64,000 nucleotides of DNA from Parabacteroides merdae ATCC 43184 (GTDB lineage: Bacteria > Bacteroidota > Bacteroidia > Bacteroidales > Tannerellaceae): assembly GCF_025151215.1 (NCBI RefSeq), contig NZ_CP102286.1, forward strand, positions 1,116,001 through 1,180,000, given 5' to 3'. This document shows, piece by piece, positions 51,909-61,914 of the stretch. The notes beneath the pieces are model-generated. The model saw nothing but the letters and a program-made list of their open reading frames with translations, was not told where the DNA came from and did no database searches. Positions within the stretch are counted from its first letter, which is position 1. Each line of letters starts with the position of its first letter. A program made the position numbers and the translations under genes.

Positions 51909-52806
51909 ATACTCTTCCCTTCGCGGATAAGTGACAACAAGTAATCGGTCTTTCTCTTTTCTCTTCCCAAAGCCTCAATTCACAATCGGCAGGAGCCTTT
52001 ATATTTTCATCGAGGATGATCTCCCCATAGCTCTCGGCGGTAATACAGCCTGTCCGCGGATTCTTCACTCCGCCTATTGCACCTTTGATGGTTGCCTGCA
52101 CCGAACTGTACTCGAAAGCCCGGTCACAATCTGGGCCGAAGGTGCAATTCTCCAACACGAGGTCGTGGGCATAGCAGAGCGGCTGTTCGCCGGTAATGTG
52201 ACAGTTCACTAACCGAAGATTGCGCGAATGCCAGCCCAGATATTCACCGTTGAGTGCGGAATCGTAGATCGTCACATTCTCCACCTCCCAGAAGGCATCC
52301 TTCGTAGTGATTTTGGCATTGCGCAACTCCACATTCTTCACATACTGGAAAACGTATTTGCTGTCGCTTTCCAATCCGTCTATACGGATGTTGCTGCTGA
52401 ACATAAACGGATAAGTTCCTCCATGCAGTTTCAGATTTTTGATGTTCAGATTCTGGCAACGCCAGAACACTTCATCAGCATCGTTCATCTCTACGTTCTC
52501 GACTTCGATGTCGTGCATCTCGCGGAACATTTTGGGGGCGTCGATACGTGTATCGGTCATTTTCAGATGGTCGGAGTACCACAGTGCCGAACGTCCGCCT
52601 ATATCGAAAAAGCAACGGTCAATAACGAAACCATGCACGTGCCAGAAAGGGTAGTTTCCTTCGAACCGGCAATCAATGGCTTCGATGTTGCTGCATTCCT
52701 TGATGGCCGACTCCCCGGCACGGATGACGACGTTCTCCAATCTGAGATTATGTGATTCGAACAAAGGTCTTTCTCCGCCGAACTCTGTGTTTGATATTAC
52801 TTCCAT
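51907..52806 (-). CDS. DUF3737 family protein, right-handed beta-helix
   Basis: 299 aa of regular repeats of about 22 residues, for example LRLENVVIRAGESAIKEC, IEAIDCRFEGNYPFWHVHGF and LRLVNCHITGEQPLCYAHDL, forming a right-handed beta-helix. DUF3737 proteins are small cytosolic solenoids of unknown function in gut anaerobes. The last 15 or so residues (ERPITCCHLSAKGRV) look foreign and overlap the MATE remnant, so the native C-terminus may have been replaced at the junction near 51950. Confidence 0.85.
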   Translation of the reverse strand: MEVISNTEFGGERPLFESHNLRLENVVIRAGESAIKECSNIEAIDCRFEGNYPFWHVHGFVIDRCFFDIGGRSALWYSDHLKMTDTRIDAPKMFREMHDIEVENVEMNDADEVFWRCQNLNIKNLKLHGGTYPFMFSSNIRIDGLESDSKYVFQYVKNVELRNAKITTKDAFWEVENVTIYDSALNGEYLGWHSRNLRLVNCHITGEQPLCYAHDLVLENCTFGPDCDRAFEYSSVQATIKGAIGGVKNPRTGCITAESYGEIILDENIKAPADCELRLWEEKRERPITCCHLSAKGRV

Positions 52807-52844
52807 ATATTCCGTTCTTTAATTGTTATATAAATTATGTTTTG

Positions 52845-52965
52845 TCAGCCATGCCCTAATGTCGTTTCGCAGTGAGCAGCCACCGCTGTCATGCGGGCTT
52901 CGCTGACTGAAGTCGAGATTCCGCTACTGCCGCTTGTGGCGGACAGAGCGATTCGTTTACCGGCG
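52845..52965 (-). pseudogene. Flavodoxin relic
   Basis: Minus-strand KLAGKRIALSATSGSSGIST matches the flavodoxin segment that reads LKGKTVIPFATSGGSTLAGS in the gene at 1311. The following residues lose similarity. It lies just downstream of the CMD/cupin pseudogene, the same order as in the left island. Confidence 0.5.
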
Positions 52966-53513
52966 AGTTTCCTTATTTTGTTCGAGTTTGTCATACTCTT
53001 CGTCCGTGACCGGTTCGAGCCATTCGTTGGATGTCTTTTCTCCCGGAACCTCGAAAGCCAGATGTGCAAACCAACTGTCGGCTGCCGCTCCGTGCCAATG
53101 CTTCACGTTAGCCGGGATATGGATGACCGTACCGGGTAGAATCTCTATCGCCGGCTTGCCTTCTTCCTGATACCAACCTCGTCCGGCTACACCGATAAGC
53201 ATCTGTCCACCCCCTTTTGTCGCTTTATGGATATGCCAGTTATTACGGCTGCGAGGCTCAAAAGTTACGTTTGCTATCGGCACCTGTTCGCTCGAAACGG
53301 GTGCGAGGTAACCGTTACTAAACTGCGGTCACGCAGGCCCAATTTATTAGTGCGGCTCCACACTTCGCCGAAAAGAACATCGTCGTTGAGTTCCGCAAAT
53401 TTGGGTGCGAACTCAACGAGTTGGGTGCGTCCTGCTGTCTGTACTATTTTTTCCTGTGCCATAACATTGAGTGTTAAAATGCTGAATACTGAAATTAAAA
53501 AGATCTTGTTCAT
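52957..53513 (-). pseudogene. CMD/cupin protein with internal 280-bp deletion
   Basis: The first part (MNKIFLISVFSILTLNVMAQ, then a CMD start ending SLVTVTS) and the second part (cupin, from IANVTFEPRSRNNWHIHKAT) are both close copies of the gene at 487-1302, but the middle of the CMD domain is missing. In the intact gene the 9-bp sequence TTACCTCGC occurs at 689-697 and 969-977, exactly at the ends of the missing part; here one copy remains (53303-53311). The 280-bp loss shifts the frame, so the signal and cupin parts are not joined. Confidence 0.9.
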
Positions 53514-53520
53514 AGTTGTT

Positions 53521-54015
53521 TTATTGTATGAAATTATTGAGTTTATTAGCCGGATTGAGCGGCGTCTGGTCAGACAATATTAACGACTTGACCATGTGCA
53601 GCGTCTCCAGCTTGTACCTCTGAAAGTGTTCCGATGCGATATGTTTTTCATAAGCCGCATGACTCGCATACGTTTCAAGAATCGTTATATTGCAGGGATT
53701 CTCCTTTTCACCAATCGCATACATTGTCAATACGCCCGGCTCGTTACGCAGGGATATTTCGCCCACTTCGGTCGCATAGTTTATGTACTTGTCGAGATAC
53801 TGTGGATAAACCTCTATTTTCGAAAGCCTTATGATACCATCGGCCGTCATTGGCTCTTTGGCACACATACCTGGCAGCTTATCCAGATTCAAATATTTGC
53901 CGATGCTCTCTCCTGTAGTACGGGAAGCATCTGTTGTTGCTCCGACTGTGAGCAATGTAAAACTCGATGCCGTCCTTAAGAAATTTCTGCGATCCATCAT
54001 CTTTTGTTTTTTCAT
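53521..54015 (-). CDS. Tat-exported ABM-domain monooxygenase
   Basis: 164 aa from ATG 54015, chosen because the upstream ATG at 54033 lies inside the -7 element. A Tat signal (DRRNFLRTASSFTLLTVGA) is followed by TTGESIGKYLNLDKLPGMCA, then the ABM domain (EVYPQYLDKYINYATEVGEI, EPGVLTMYAIGEK, ITILETYASH). From TGE onward it is a close paralogue of the protein at 1-480, including the flavoredoxin-like TGExIGKxLNLDK stub. Followed by the CMD/cupin pseudogene, as in the left island. Confidence 0.88.
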   Translation of the reverse strand: MKKQKMMDRRNFLRTASSFTLLTVGATTDASRTTGESIGKYLNLDKLPGMCAKEPMTADGIIRLSKIEVYPQYLDKYINYATEVGEISLRNEPGVLTMYAIGEKENPCNITILETYASHAAYEKHIASEHFQRYKLETLHMVKSLILSDQTPLNPANKLNNFIQ

Positions 54016-54030
54016 TGTTTTTTCTGATTG

Positions 54031-54038
54031 CAAATTTA
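54031..54038 (-). promoter_or_regulatory. Promoter -7 element of the Tat-ABM gene
   Basis: Minus-strand TAAATTTG fits TAnnTTTG, 15 nt before the ATG at 54015. It supports that start. Confidence 0.55.
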
Positions 54039-54136
54039 TCGCGGTCGAATAAGCTGACTTGTATACGATTTACGGATATTTATACCCGAATCCTCGATTC
54101 AGTAATAACGCTGTATGTAATTCAATTCAAATGAAT

Positions 54137-54144
54137 TACTTTTG
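54137..54144 (+). promoter_or_regulatory. Promoter -7 element of the first AraC-type gene
   Basis: TACTTTTG fits TAnnTTTG, 25 nt upstream of ATG 54170; it is divergent from the Tat-ABM promoter. Confidence 0.6.
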
Positions 54145-54169
54145 CTCAAAAGAAATAAAAGAAAAGCTT

Positions 54170-55066
54170 ATGGAAGAAGTTATAAAACTCAATGAGGTAG
54201 ATAAATACAACAAACTGTTCGGACTCGAAACACGGCATCCGTTAGTAAGTGTAGTCGATTTATCGAAGGCGACGCGGTGGCCGGAACATTTCAAGGTCAA
54301 CTACGGCGTGTACGCTCTTTATCTGAAAGATACCTACTGCGGGAATATCACGTATGGACGTCAGAGTTACGACTATCAGGACGGTACGATAGTCGGTTTC
54401 GCCCCTGGTCAAGTTGCGGAAACCGAGATGCTGAAAAATATCCAGCCGAATGCTCACGGCATTCTGTTTCATCCCGACCTGATTCGAGGAACTGCTCTTG
54501 GTCAAGAAATTAAGAACTACTCATTCTTCTCTTATGAAACCCGCGAGGCGTTGCATCTTTCGGAGGATGAGCGTGAGATTGTAATGGACTGCCTGCATAA
54601 AATAGAGACGGAATTGAAGCATAGTATCGACAAACACAGCCGCCGGTTGATTTGTGCCAATATCGGACTGTTGCTCGACTATTGTATGCGTTTCTATGAA
54701 AGGCAGTTCACGACACGAGAACAGGTAAACAAAGATATTATCGTCCGTTTTGAACGACTATTAGACGATTATTTCGACAGCGATGGTCCCTTACGGGAGG
54801 GGTTGCCGACCGTCAAGTATTTTGCCGATAAGGTGTTTCTGTCTGCGAATTATTTCGGAGACATGATCCGTAAACAGACAGGGCAGACTGCCTCGGAATA
54901 TATTCAAAATAAACTGATCGAACGGGCTAAAGAAGCCTTACTTGGCACAGATAAAACAACAAGTGAAATTGCTTACGGGCTGGGATTCCAATATCCGCAG
55001 CACCTGAGTCGGATGTTCAAACGGGTGACAGGTTATACTCCCAATGAATTTCGTTCTCAAAACTAG
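54170..55066 (+). CDS. AraC-family transcriptional regulator
   Basis: 298 aa from ATG 54170, which follows the promoter at 54137; the longer frame from 54059 would include the promoter. An N-terminal cupin-like effector domain (HPLVSVVDLSKATRWPEH, FHPDLIRGTALGQEI) and a helical linker (YCMRFYERQFTTREQVNKD) precede the two-HTH AraC domain (FLSANYFGDMIRKQTGQTAS and TTSEIAYGLGFQYPQHLSRM). It is divergent to the Tat-ABM gene and probably regulates it. It is 40 per cent-like paralogous by eye to the genes at 59148 and 58474. Confidence 0.93.
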   Translation: MEEVIKLNEVDKYNKLFGLETRHPLVSVVDLSKATRWPEHFKVNYGVYALYLKDTYCGNITYGRQSYDYQDGTIVGFAPGQVAETEMLKNIQPNAHGILFHPDLIRGTALGQEIKNYSFFSYETREALHLSEDEREIVMDCLHKIETELKHSIDKHSRRLICANIGLLLDYCMRFYERQFTTREQVNKDIIVRFERLLDDYFDSDGPLREGLPTVKYFADKVFLSANYFGDMIRKQTGQTASEYIQNKLIERAKEALLGTDKTTSEIAYGLGFQYPQHLSRMFKRVTGYTPNEFRSQN

Positions 55067-55083
55067 TCTTTGTATAGTAAACT

Positions 55084-55914
55084 ATGAACGAACTGCAATT
55101 TCCTGTGCTTTATATCGACGATACAGCTAACCCTCATGCAATTCTTTCGTTCTTATGTCAGTCGGGATACTATTGTCTGATATTAACGGATTTTCTTGCT
55201 GAATTCGAAACAAAGTGTGGTCGGGTGTATTGCGACTACTGCGACGGAACACTCATCAGTTATCGTCCAGATACCGTCTGTGTGGAAATTCCCGCACCTT
55301 GCCTATGGATGGTTGCGTTTCACCCTGATCTGTTCAAGGGAAAAATGCTTGAAAAGACTATTGAAGAATACACGTTCTTTTCGTATGCACTCAAGGAAGC
55401 GTTGCATGTATCCCTAAAAGAAAAACGGATACTCTCTTCATGTGTTGACGATATTCGTAGGGAATTTCATCATGGTGCAGATTCCTACAAACGGACTATC
55501 TTGATACGGCATATTACCCGTCTGTTGGATTATACCACTCGTTTTTATGAACGGCAGTTCATTGTCCGTGAATTGAACAATGAACTGCTGATACGGCAAT
55601 ACGAAAAACTTGTCAAACAATATATTGGAGATGGAAAACTTGCACAGAAACCGCTTACTTCTGCCTATTGTGCCGGACAACTTCATTTGTCGGAAGCCTA
55701 TTTCAATGATCTGCTCGAATTGCAACTCGGACACACGCACAGCTGCCATCTTCAATTGAAACGTATCGAAATGGCAAAGGAGAAGCTACGTTCCTCAGGA
55801 GAATCCCTTTCTCAAATCGTTCATGAACTCGGATTTCCTTCGATACAGTATTTCAGTTTTCTTTTCAAGAAGATAACGGGGATAACGCCAAATAGTTACA
55901 GATCATTAAATTAA
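55084..55914 (+). CDS. AraC-family transcriptional regulator, diverged paralogue
   Basis: 276 aa, 17 nt after the previous regulator. The effector domain is shorter and diverged (SFLCQSGYYCLILTDF, then AFHPDLFKGKMLEKTIEEYT) but keeps the same linker (TRFYERQFIVRELNNELLIR). The HTH domain (LHLSEAYFNDLLELQLGHTH; SLSQIVHELGFPSIQYFSFL) is complete. The tandem pair may bind together or form heteromers. Confidence 0.88.
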   Translation: MNELQFPVLYIDDTANPHAILSFLCQSGYYCLILTDFLAEFETKCGRVYCDYCDGTLISYRPDTVCVEIPAPCLWMVAFHPDLFKGKMLEKTIEEYTFFSYALKEALHVSLKEKRILSSCVDDIRREFHHGADSYKRTILIRHITRLLDYTTRFYERQFIVRELNNELLIRQYEKLVKQYIGDGKLAQKPLTSAYCAGQLHLSEAYFNDLLELQLGHTHSCHLQLKRIEMAKEKLRSSGESLSQIVHELGFPSIQYFSFLFKKITGITPNSYRSLN

Positions 55915-55968
55915 CAATGCTTGATTTATTCAGTCATTCCTATTCGATACTGCCCAGCTTCTGTTCCG

Positions 55969-56100
55969 TCAGCACTGTCCGGCATATGCAAAGCTACCCT
56001 GGCGGGCTATTGTAATCGGGGTCTCGTTGGGAGAAGTTGCTTGTCCGTATCCTGTCACTCCCAGCCATGACATGAACAAAATCAAGATATTTCTATTCAT
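55969..56100 (-). pseudogene. N-terminal remnant of a secreted alpha/beta hydrolase
   Basis: From ATG 56100: a signal peptide (MNRNILILFMSWLGVTGYGQ) and then TSPNETPITIARQGSFAYAG with a stop after 43 codons. The ITIARQGSFA segment resembles the mature start of secreted alpha/beta hydrolases of Bacteroidales. It begins 4 nt downstream of the cupin gene stop, so it was once co-transcribed. Confidence 0.45.
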
Positions 56101-56104
56101 TTCT

Positions 56105-56596
56105 CTATTCTTTATAATTATCGTATTCTTCGTTTGTTACAGGTTCATACCACTGGGTTGCACCCAAATGAACCTTTGTGTTGATAGCTATATGTGTGAA
56201 TCCGCTGTCGGAAGCTGCTCCGTGCCAATGCACCACGTCTGCCGGAATAGCGACTACGTCTCCGGGATTCAAAATTTGTATGGGCTTCCCTTTTTCCTGA
56301 TAGTAACCTTTCCCGGCAGTGGCGATCAGAATCTGGCCACCTGGATGCGAATGCCAACTGTTGCGGGCTTTCGGTTCGAATATCACATCGGAAATCACGA
56401 CATCGAATGTTCCGCTGTCGGTCATCAACCGTTGGAGATATGCCGTACCGTTAAAATTAGTACCTTCAATGGCATTTCCTTTGGGGAAGATGGAAACAAA
56501 TGCGGCAGGCTGGATTGTTTCTACCTTGTTTGACGGTTTCGGGGTGCAAGCACCGAGTGCTGCAGCCAGTAAAAATAAGTAAGTTATTTTTTTCAT
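56105..56596 (-). CDS. Cupin-domain lipoprotein
   Basis: 163 aa. Lipobox LLAAALGAC, then a single cupin: metal ligands in SWHSHPGGQILI (two His plus Gln) and PADVVHWHGAA (His). It is related to the cupin half of the CMD/cupin proteins (the ending WYEPVTNEEYD is shared with WLEPVTDEEYD at 487-1302), suggesting a domain-shuffling origin. It is lipid-anchored in the envelope; substrate unknown. Confidence 0.88.
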   Translation of the reverse strand: MKKITYLFLLAAALGACTPKPSNKVETIQPAAFVSIFPKGNAIEGTNFNGTAYLQRLMTDSGTFDVVISDVIFEPKARNSWHSHPGGQILIATAGKGYYQEKGKPIQILNPGDVVAIPADVVHWHGAASDSGFTHIAINTKVHLGATQWYEPVTNEEYDNYKE

Positions 56597-56685
56597 GTTG
56601 AATAGTTATTTCTAATTTCATTTGCGATAAACGCTATGCCTCGGCACTATCCGGACAAGTTCGGTCCTCCACTCGGCTTTGCGGT

Positions 56686-58361
56686 TTATTTTAGATATTG
56701 TTTGAAGAAAGTGTCCAGTTTCGGAAGCGTGATTTTCAGATATTCCGGTTGGTCGTACAAATCCACGTGCGTTGCTCCGGGTACGACAAACAGTTCTTTT
56801 GGTTCGGCAGCTTTCTCGTATGCGTCTTCAGAAAAATATTTCGATACAGCATTTTCTCCCACGATGAAAAGTAACGGACGCGGCGATATGGTCTCGATTT
56901 GCGTGAACGGAAAGAAGTTCATCATCGGTGCAAGGCTCGTGTAGGAGTAATAGCCCGTAGAGTTGGGATGCTGGCCACGCTCAGGATTGTCGTAATAGTC
57001 GAGGAAGTCGATTGCAAACTTCGGTGTGTTCTCATCCACTTTTTCGGGCAGGGCGCGAATATCTTTACGTGCAGCTCCACCATATTCAGCTGTGCGCTGA
57101 CGACCGATTTCATCAAGGATAGACATACGCTGTTGATAGGTCTGCGTCACCTATGCCTTGACGGCGGGCACGTCCTATGTCATACATACTGATTGATGCG
57201 GTGATCGATCTGTGTTGCACTGACAGAGTAGCATCCTCCGCCACAGATACCGATCACACCTATCTTGTCAGCTTCGACTGCCGGATGGTTCGTGAGGAAA
57301 TCGACCGCCGCGCTGAAATCATCCACTCGTACTTCAGGCGATTCCATGCGACGTGGATAACCGCCGCTCTCACCATAGTAGGACGCATCGAAAGCCAATG
57401 TCACATAACCTATTTCCGCGAGCTTACGGGCATGAAGCCCCGAAGTCTGCTCCTTGACACCGCCGAAAGGATGACCGACGATGATGGCGGCATATTTCTT
57501 TGCTGGACTATAGTTTGCAGGAAAATAAAGATCACCGACCATATCGATCAGAAAACGGTTGTGGAACGTTACTTTCTGTTTCTTCACACCATTTCCTATT
57601 GTCACGGCCGGCGCTTCCGGAGCAGTGGTCAAACCTTTGCTTTGCAACACTTCGTTTAAGGCCAGTCTGCCACCGTCAGCTTCGCCGCGTCCGATGTTCT
57701 TTTCGACAATAGCCAACACACTGCGTAATTCGTCTGGTGTTATGCCTACGTTCAGTGCAATACCCATGTGCCCTTTCAGCATCGGTTCCACGCCTTTGCC
57801 CAGCGAGGCGATTACGGCAACGGTCGTCAGTTCCCGTTCGGCGTATGTCAGCACGTCCCGTTCGAAAAGGTCGGCGAAGAGGTGCTCTTTAAGGAATACT
57901 TCGATTTCCGGAGCCAGTATAGCATAATCAGCTTTTGGTGCATCCGCTGGAATACCTGAGATCTCAACAAGAATGTCGCGTCCGCGCTCGTATTTGCTGC
58001 GGGTATCGGTTATCGGCGACGCTTTGCGTCCCCAGTCATCTTCGATGCCTTTTGCTTTACGCTCGTCAAGTACCGCAACCAATGTTTGCAATCCGCGCAG
58101 GGCACGAGGAAAACCGCAATAAGCATAGGCGTGTACCATTACTTCTTTAAGCTCGCTGACAGCCATGCCGTCATTCAGCCCGTCGATAAGGACGATTTTC
58201 AGTTTGTCGAGGTCACCCTTACCCGTAAGGGCTGCGACCTCTGTAATGTGTTGTCGTTTACTGTCCATAGCTTGTTCTGCTTTCGGTGTTTGGGAGGTTA
58301 CGATTCCGCATCCGAAGAAGACACCGAGTAACGTTGTTATAATTTTCAATTTTATATTCAT
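56686..58361 (-). pseudogene. CMD-alpha/beta-hydrolase fusion, frameshifted and lacking the nucleophile
   Basis: 393 aa open from ATG 58361: signal peptide, CMD-like domain (ELKEVMVHAYAYCGFPRALR and LTTVAVIASLGKGVEPMLKG), then an alpha/beta hydrolase to DHRINQYV-stop at 57180. The hydrolase continues in other frames (SMYDIGRARRQGIGD, then QTYQQRMSILDEIGRQR to 56686), so at least two shifts interrupt it. The nucleophile elbow, usually GxSxG, reads GICGGGCYS with no serine. A -7 element at 58399-58406 and an operator at 58437-58467 lie upstream. Confidence 0.8.
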
Positions 58362-58398
58362 AATCTCTATTATTTTATTTATCTGTTTTTACTTGGTG

Positions 58399-58406
58399 CA
58401 AAATTA
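58399..58406 (-). promoter_or_regulatory. Promoter -7 element of the CMD-hydrolase gene
   Basis: Minus-strand TAATTTTG fits TAnnTTTG, 38 nt before ATG 58361. Confidence 0.55.
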
Positions 58407-58436
58407 GGCTGAGATTCCCGCCTCGACCAGTCGTGG

Positions 58437-58467
58437 ATTACGGTTTGAAGGATAATTATTACGGTTT
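58437..58467. promoter_or_regulatory. AraC-type operator A: direct repeat of ATTACGGTTT 21 bp apart
   Basis: ATTACGGTTT starts at 58437 and again at 58458, 21 bp (two helical turns) apart, the geometry of araI-type half sites. It lies 31 bp upstream of the -7 element at 58399-58406. A diverged copy with the same layout is at 59056. Confidence 0.6.
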
Positions 58468-58473
58468 TATTAT

Positions 58474-58986
58474 TTACTGATTGCAAAAGCGTATACAGTA
58501 GTTGAGTAGCAGTTCGATATGTGAAGCGATGATTGATGCACTATGTCGGTCAATGGCATGATGTAACTCTTCTCCGATTTCCCGCAAGTTATCGGTTATG
58601 ATGTTTCTTTCGTGCTCCGACAATGTTCCTTTACAGCAACAGCGTTTCGGATAGGTTTCGATACGGTTTTCGAGCGATGTGTCGCATAACAAATCGGGAT
58701 GAAACAACACGCCCGAACAACATCCGGTATGTCGATGTCGGTTCAAAGGGATTTCGACTGTTTCACCGGGATAAATCAGTCGCAACCACTCTTTTCCCGA
58801 TATTTTGTCTTGTTCTGGATCGTTGTAATACAACAACCCGTAAAAATCACACATCATCCGGATATCCTCGTTTAGATTTGTTCTTGACAAATCTACCATG
58901 CAGATCAACGGATGCAGCGTTTCATGTCCCGTTAATTTATTGAATCGGTCGATGGTCATAAGTCCTGAATTACTCATTTGTATCAT
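58474..58986 (-). CDS. AraC-like effector-domain protein without DNA-binding domain
   Basis: 170 aa. Homologous by eye to the N-terminal half of the AraC-type proteins at 54170 and 59148 (HPLICMVDLSRTNLNEDIRM, FHPDLLCDTSLENRI, ELLLNYCIRF) but stops at CIRFCNQ where the others continue RFYxRQFxTR into the HTH domain. No HTH-coding frame follows; operator A and the next promoter do. It is either a truncated regulator or a free effector-binding partner that could form mixed dimers. Confidence 0.75.
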   Translation of the reverse strand: MIQMSNSGLMTIDRFNKLTGHETLHPLICMVDLSRTNLNEDIRMMCDFYGLLYYNDPEQDKISGKEWLRLIYPGETVEIPLNRHRHTGCCSGVLFHPDLLCDTSLENRIETYPKRCCCKGTLSEHERNIITDNLREIGEELHHAIDRHSASIIASHIELLLNYCIRFCNQ

Positions 58987-59017
58987 TGTTATTTCTTTTA
59001 TTCAGTTTTCCACGATG

Positions 59018-59025
59018 CAAAATTA
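59018..59025 (-). promoter_or_regulatory. Promoter -7 element of the effector-only AraC-like gene
   Basis: Minus-strand TAATTTTG fits TAnnTTTG, 32 nt before the ATG at 58986. Confidence 0.55.
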
Positions 59026-59055
59026 TAGGCTGTCCTAGTACCTCATAGGGTATGA

Positions 59056-59086
59056 ATCACGGTTTCATGCATAATTATTACAGATT
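59056..59086. promoter_or_regulatory. AraC-type operator B
   Basis: ATCACGGTTT at 59056 and ATTACAGATT at 59077, 21 bp apart, with the same ATAATTATTAC middle as operator A. The distance to the -7 element at 59018-59025 equals that of operator A to its own (31 bp). It lies between divergent AraC-type genes. Confidence 0.6.
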
Positions 59087-59114
59087 GGAACGGAGATAAG
59101 CCAAAGATATTTTC

Positions 59115-59122
59115 TACATTTG
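59115..59122 (+). promoter_or_regulatory. Promoter -7 element of the AraC-type gene at 59148
   Basis: TACATTTG fits TAnnTTTG, 25 nt before the ATG. Confidence 0.6.
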
Positions 59123-59147
59123 CACAGAAACAATGAAATAGACTGTT

Positions 59148-60047
59148 ATGGAGAAGATTATAAAGCTAAATACTGTCAAGGATTATAATGACTTTTTGGG
59201 TATAGATACTCCGCATCCACTAGTGGGCGTAATTGATGCTTCAAAAATAAAACCACTGCATCATATCCGCAAGAGTATCGGGTTCTATGTCATTTATCTG
59301 AAAGATATAAAGTGCGCCGATCAGATAAAGTATGGTCGGAAATTCTACGATTTTCAGGAAGAAACCCTGGTATTCGCAGCACCGGGACAAGTCATCGGCA
59401 ATGATGATACGGGAGAGCCGTTTCAGCCAAAAGGCTGGTGGCTGACATTTCAACCCGAATTGTTACATGGTACCCCCTTGAACCGTCACATGCAAGATTA
59501 CACATTCTTTTCCTATGCCGTCAACGAGGCACTGCATCTCTCGAAGCAGGAAAGACAGACCGTGATAGACTGCATGATGAAAATAGACGATGAAATCAAA
59601 GGTGCTACGGATAGACATAGCAATCTGATTGTCGTTTCTGCTATCGAGTTGTTGCTCAACTATTGTATCCGCTTTTATGATAGACAGTTCATTACCCGCA
59701 AAAAGGAGAACAAGGACACACTCAGTTCGTTTGAAGCATTATTGAACGACTATTTCACTTCGGATAAACCCTCCAAATTCGGTACACCGACCGTAGCTTA
59801 TTGTGCTGACCAGTTGCATCTGTCTGCAAATTATTTCGGAGACTTGATAAAAAAGGAGACAGGTTCATCTGCACAAGAATATATATTGGCAAAAACAATG
59901 GATACTGCAAAAGAGTGGCTGGCAGATCCGGATAAATCGATCAGTGATGTTGCCTATGCTTTGGGCTATCAATACCCGCAGTATTTCAGCAAAGCCTTTA
60001 AAAGAATTGTCGGATGTTCTCCGAATGAATACCGAACCTTAAACTGA
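59148..60047 (+). CDS. AraC-family transcriptional regulator
   Basis: 299 aa, closest in the window to the regulator at 54170: same effector domain (HPLVGVIDASKIKPLHHIRK, FQPELLHGTPLNRHM), linker (YDRQFITRKKENKDTL) and AraC HTH (LHLSANYFGDLIKKETGSSA; SISDVAYALGYQYPQYFSKA). It is divergent from the effector-only protein with operator B between, so autoregulation and control of the hydrolase operon are likely. Confidence 0.93.
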   Translation: MEKIIKLNTVKDYNDFLGIDTPHPLVGVIDASKIKPLHHIRKSIGFYVIYLKDIKCADQIKYGRKFYDFQEETLVFAAPGQVIGNDDTGEPFQPKGWWLTFQPELLHGTPLNRHMQDYTFFSYAVNEALHLSKQERQTVIDCMMKIDDEIKGATDRHSNLIVVSAIELLLNYCIRFYDRQFITRKKENKDTLSSFEALLNDYFTSDKPSKFGTPTVAYCADQLHLSANYFGDLIKKETGSSAQEYILAKTMDTAKEWLADPDKSISDVAYALGYQYPQYFSKAFKRIVGCSPNEYRTLN

Positions 60048-60129
60048 TTTTCCATTTCGTTAAATTCGAACAACCTTTCGTCTCTTTCGTTCTTTTATCC
60101 CTTTTGATTAAGAAAAACTTGTACAGCGG

Positions 60130-60163
60130 CAAGGATATAAGGCACATTGTGTATATATCCTTG
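60130..60163 (-). terminator. Terminator of the thiamine operon
   Basis: CAAGGATATA (60130-60139) pairs perfectly with 60154-60163; on the minus strand a TTTTT run follows shortly after. Confidence 0.6.
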
Positions 60164-60186
60164 TCACTGCACAAAATGAGTGACCT

Positions 60187-61905
<1,719 letters not shown>

Positions 61906-61914
61906 TTATTCTTT

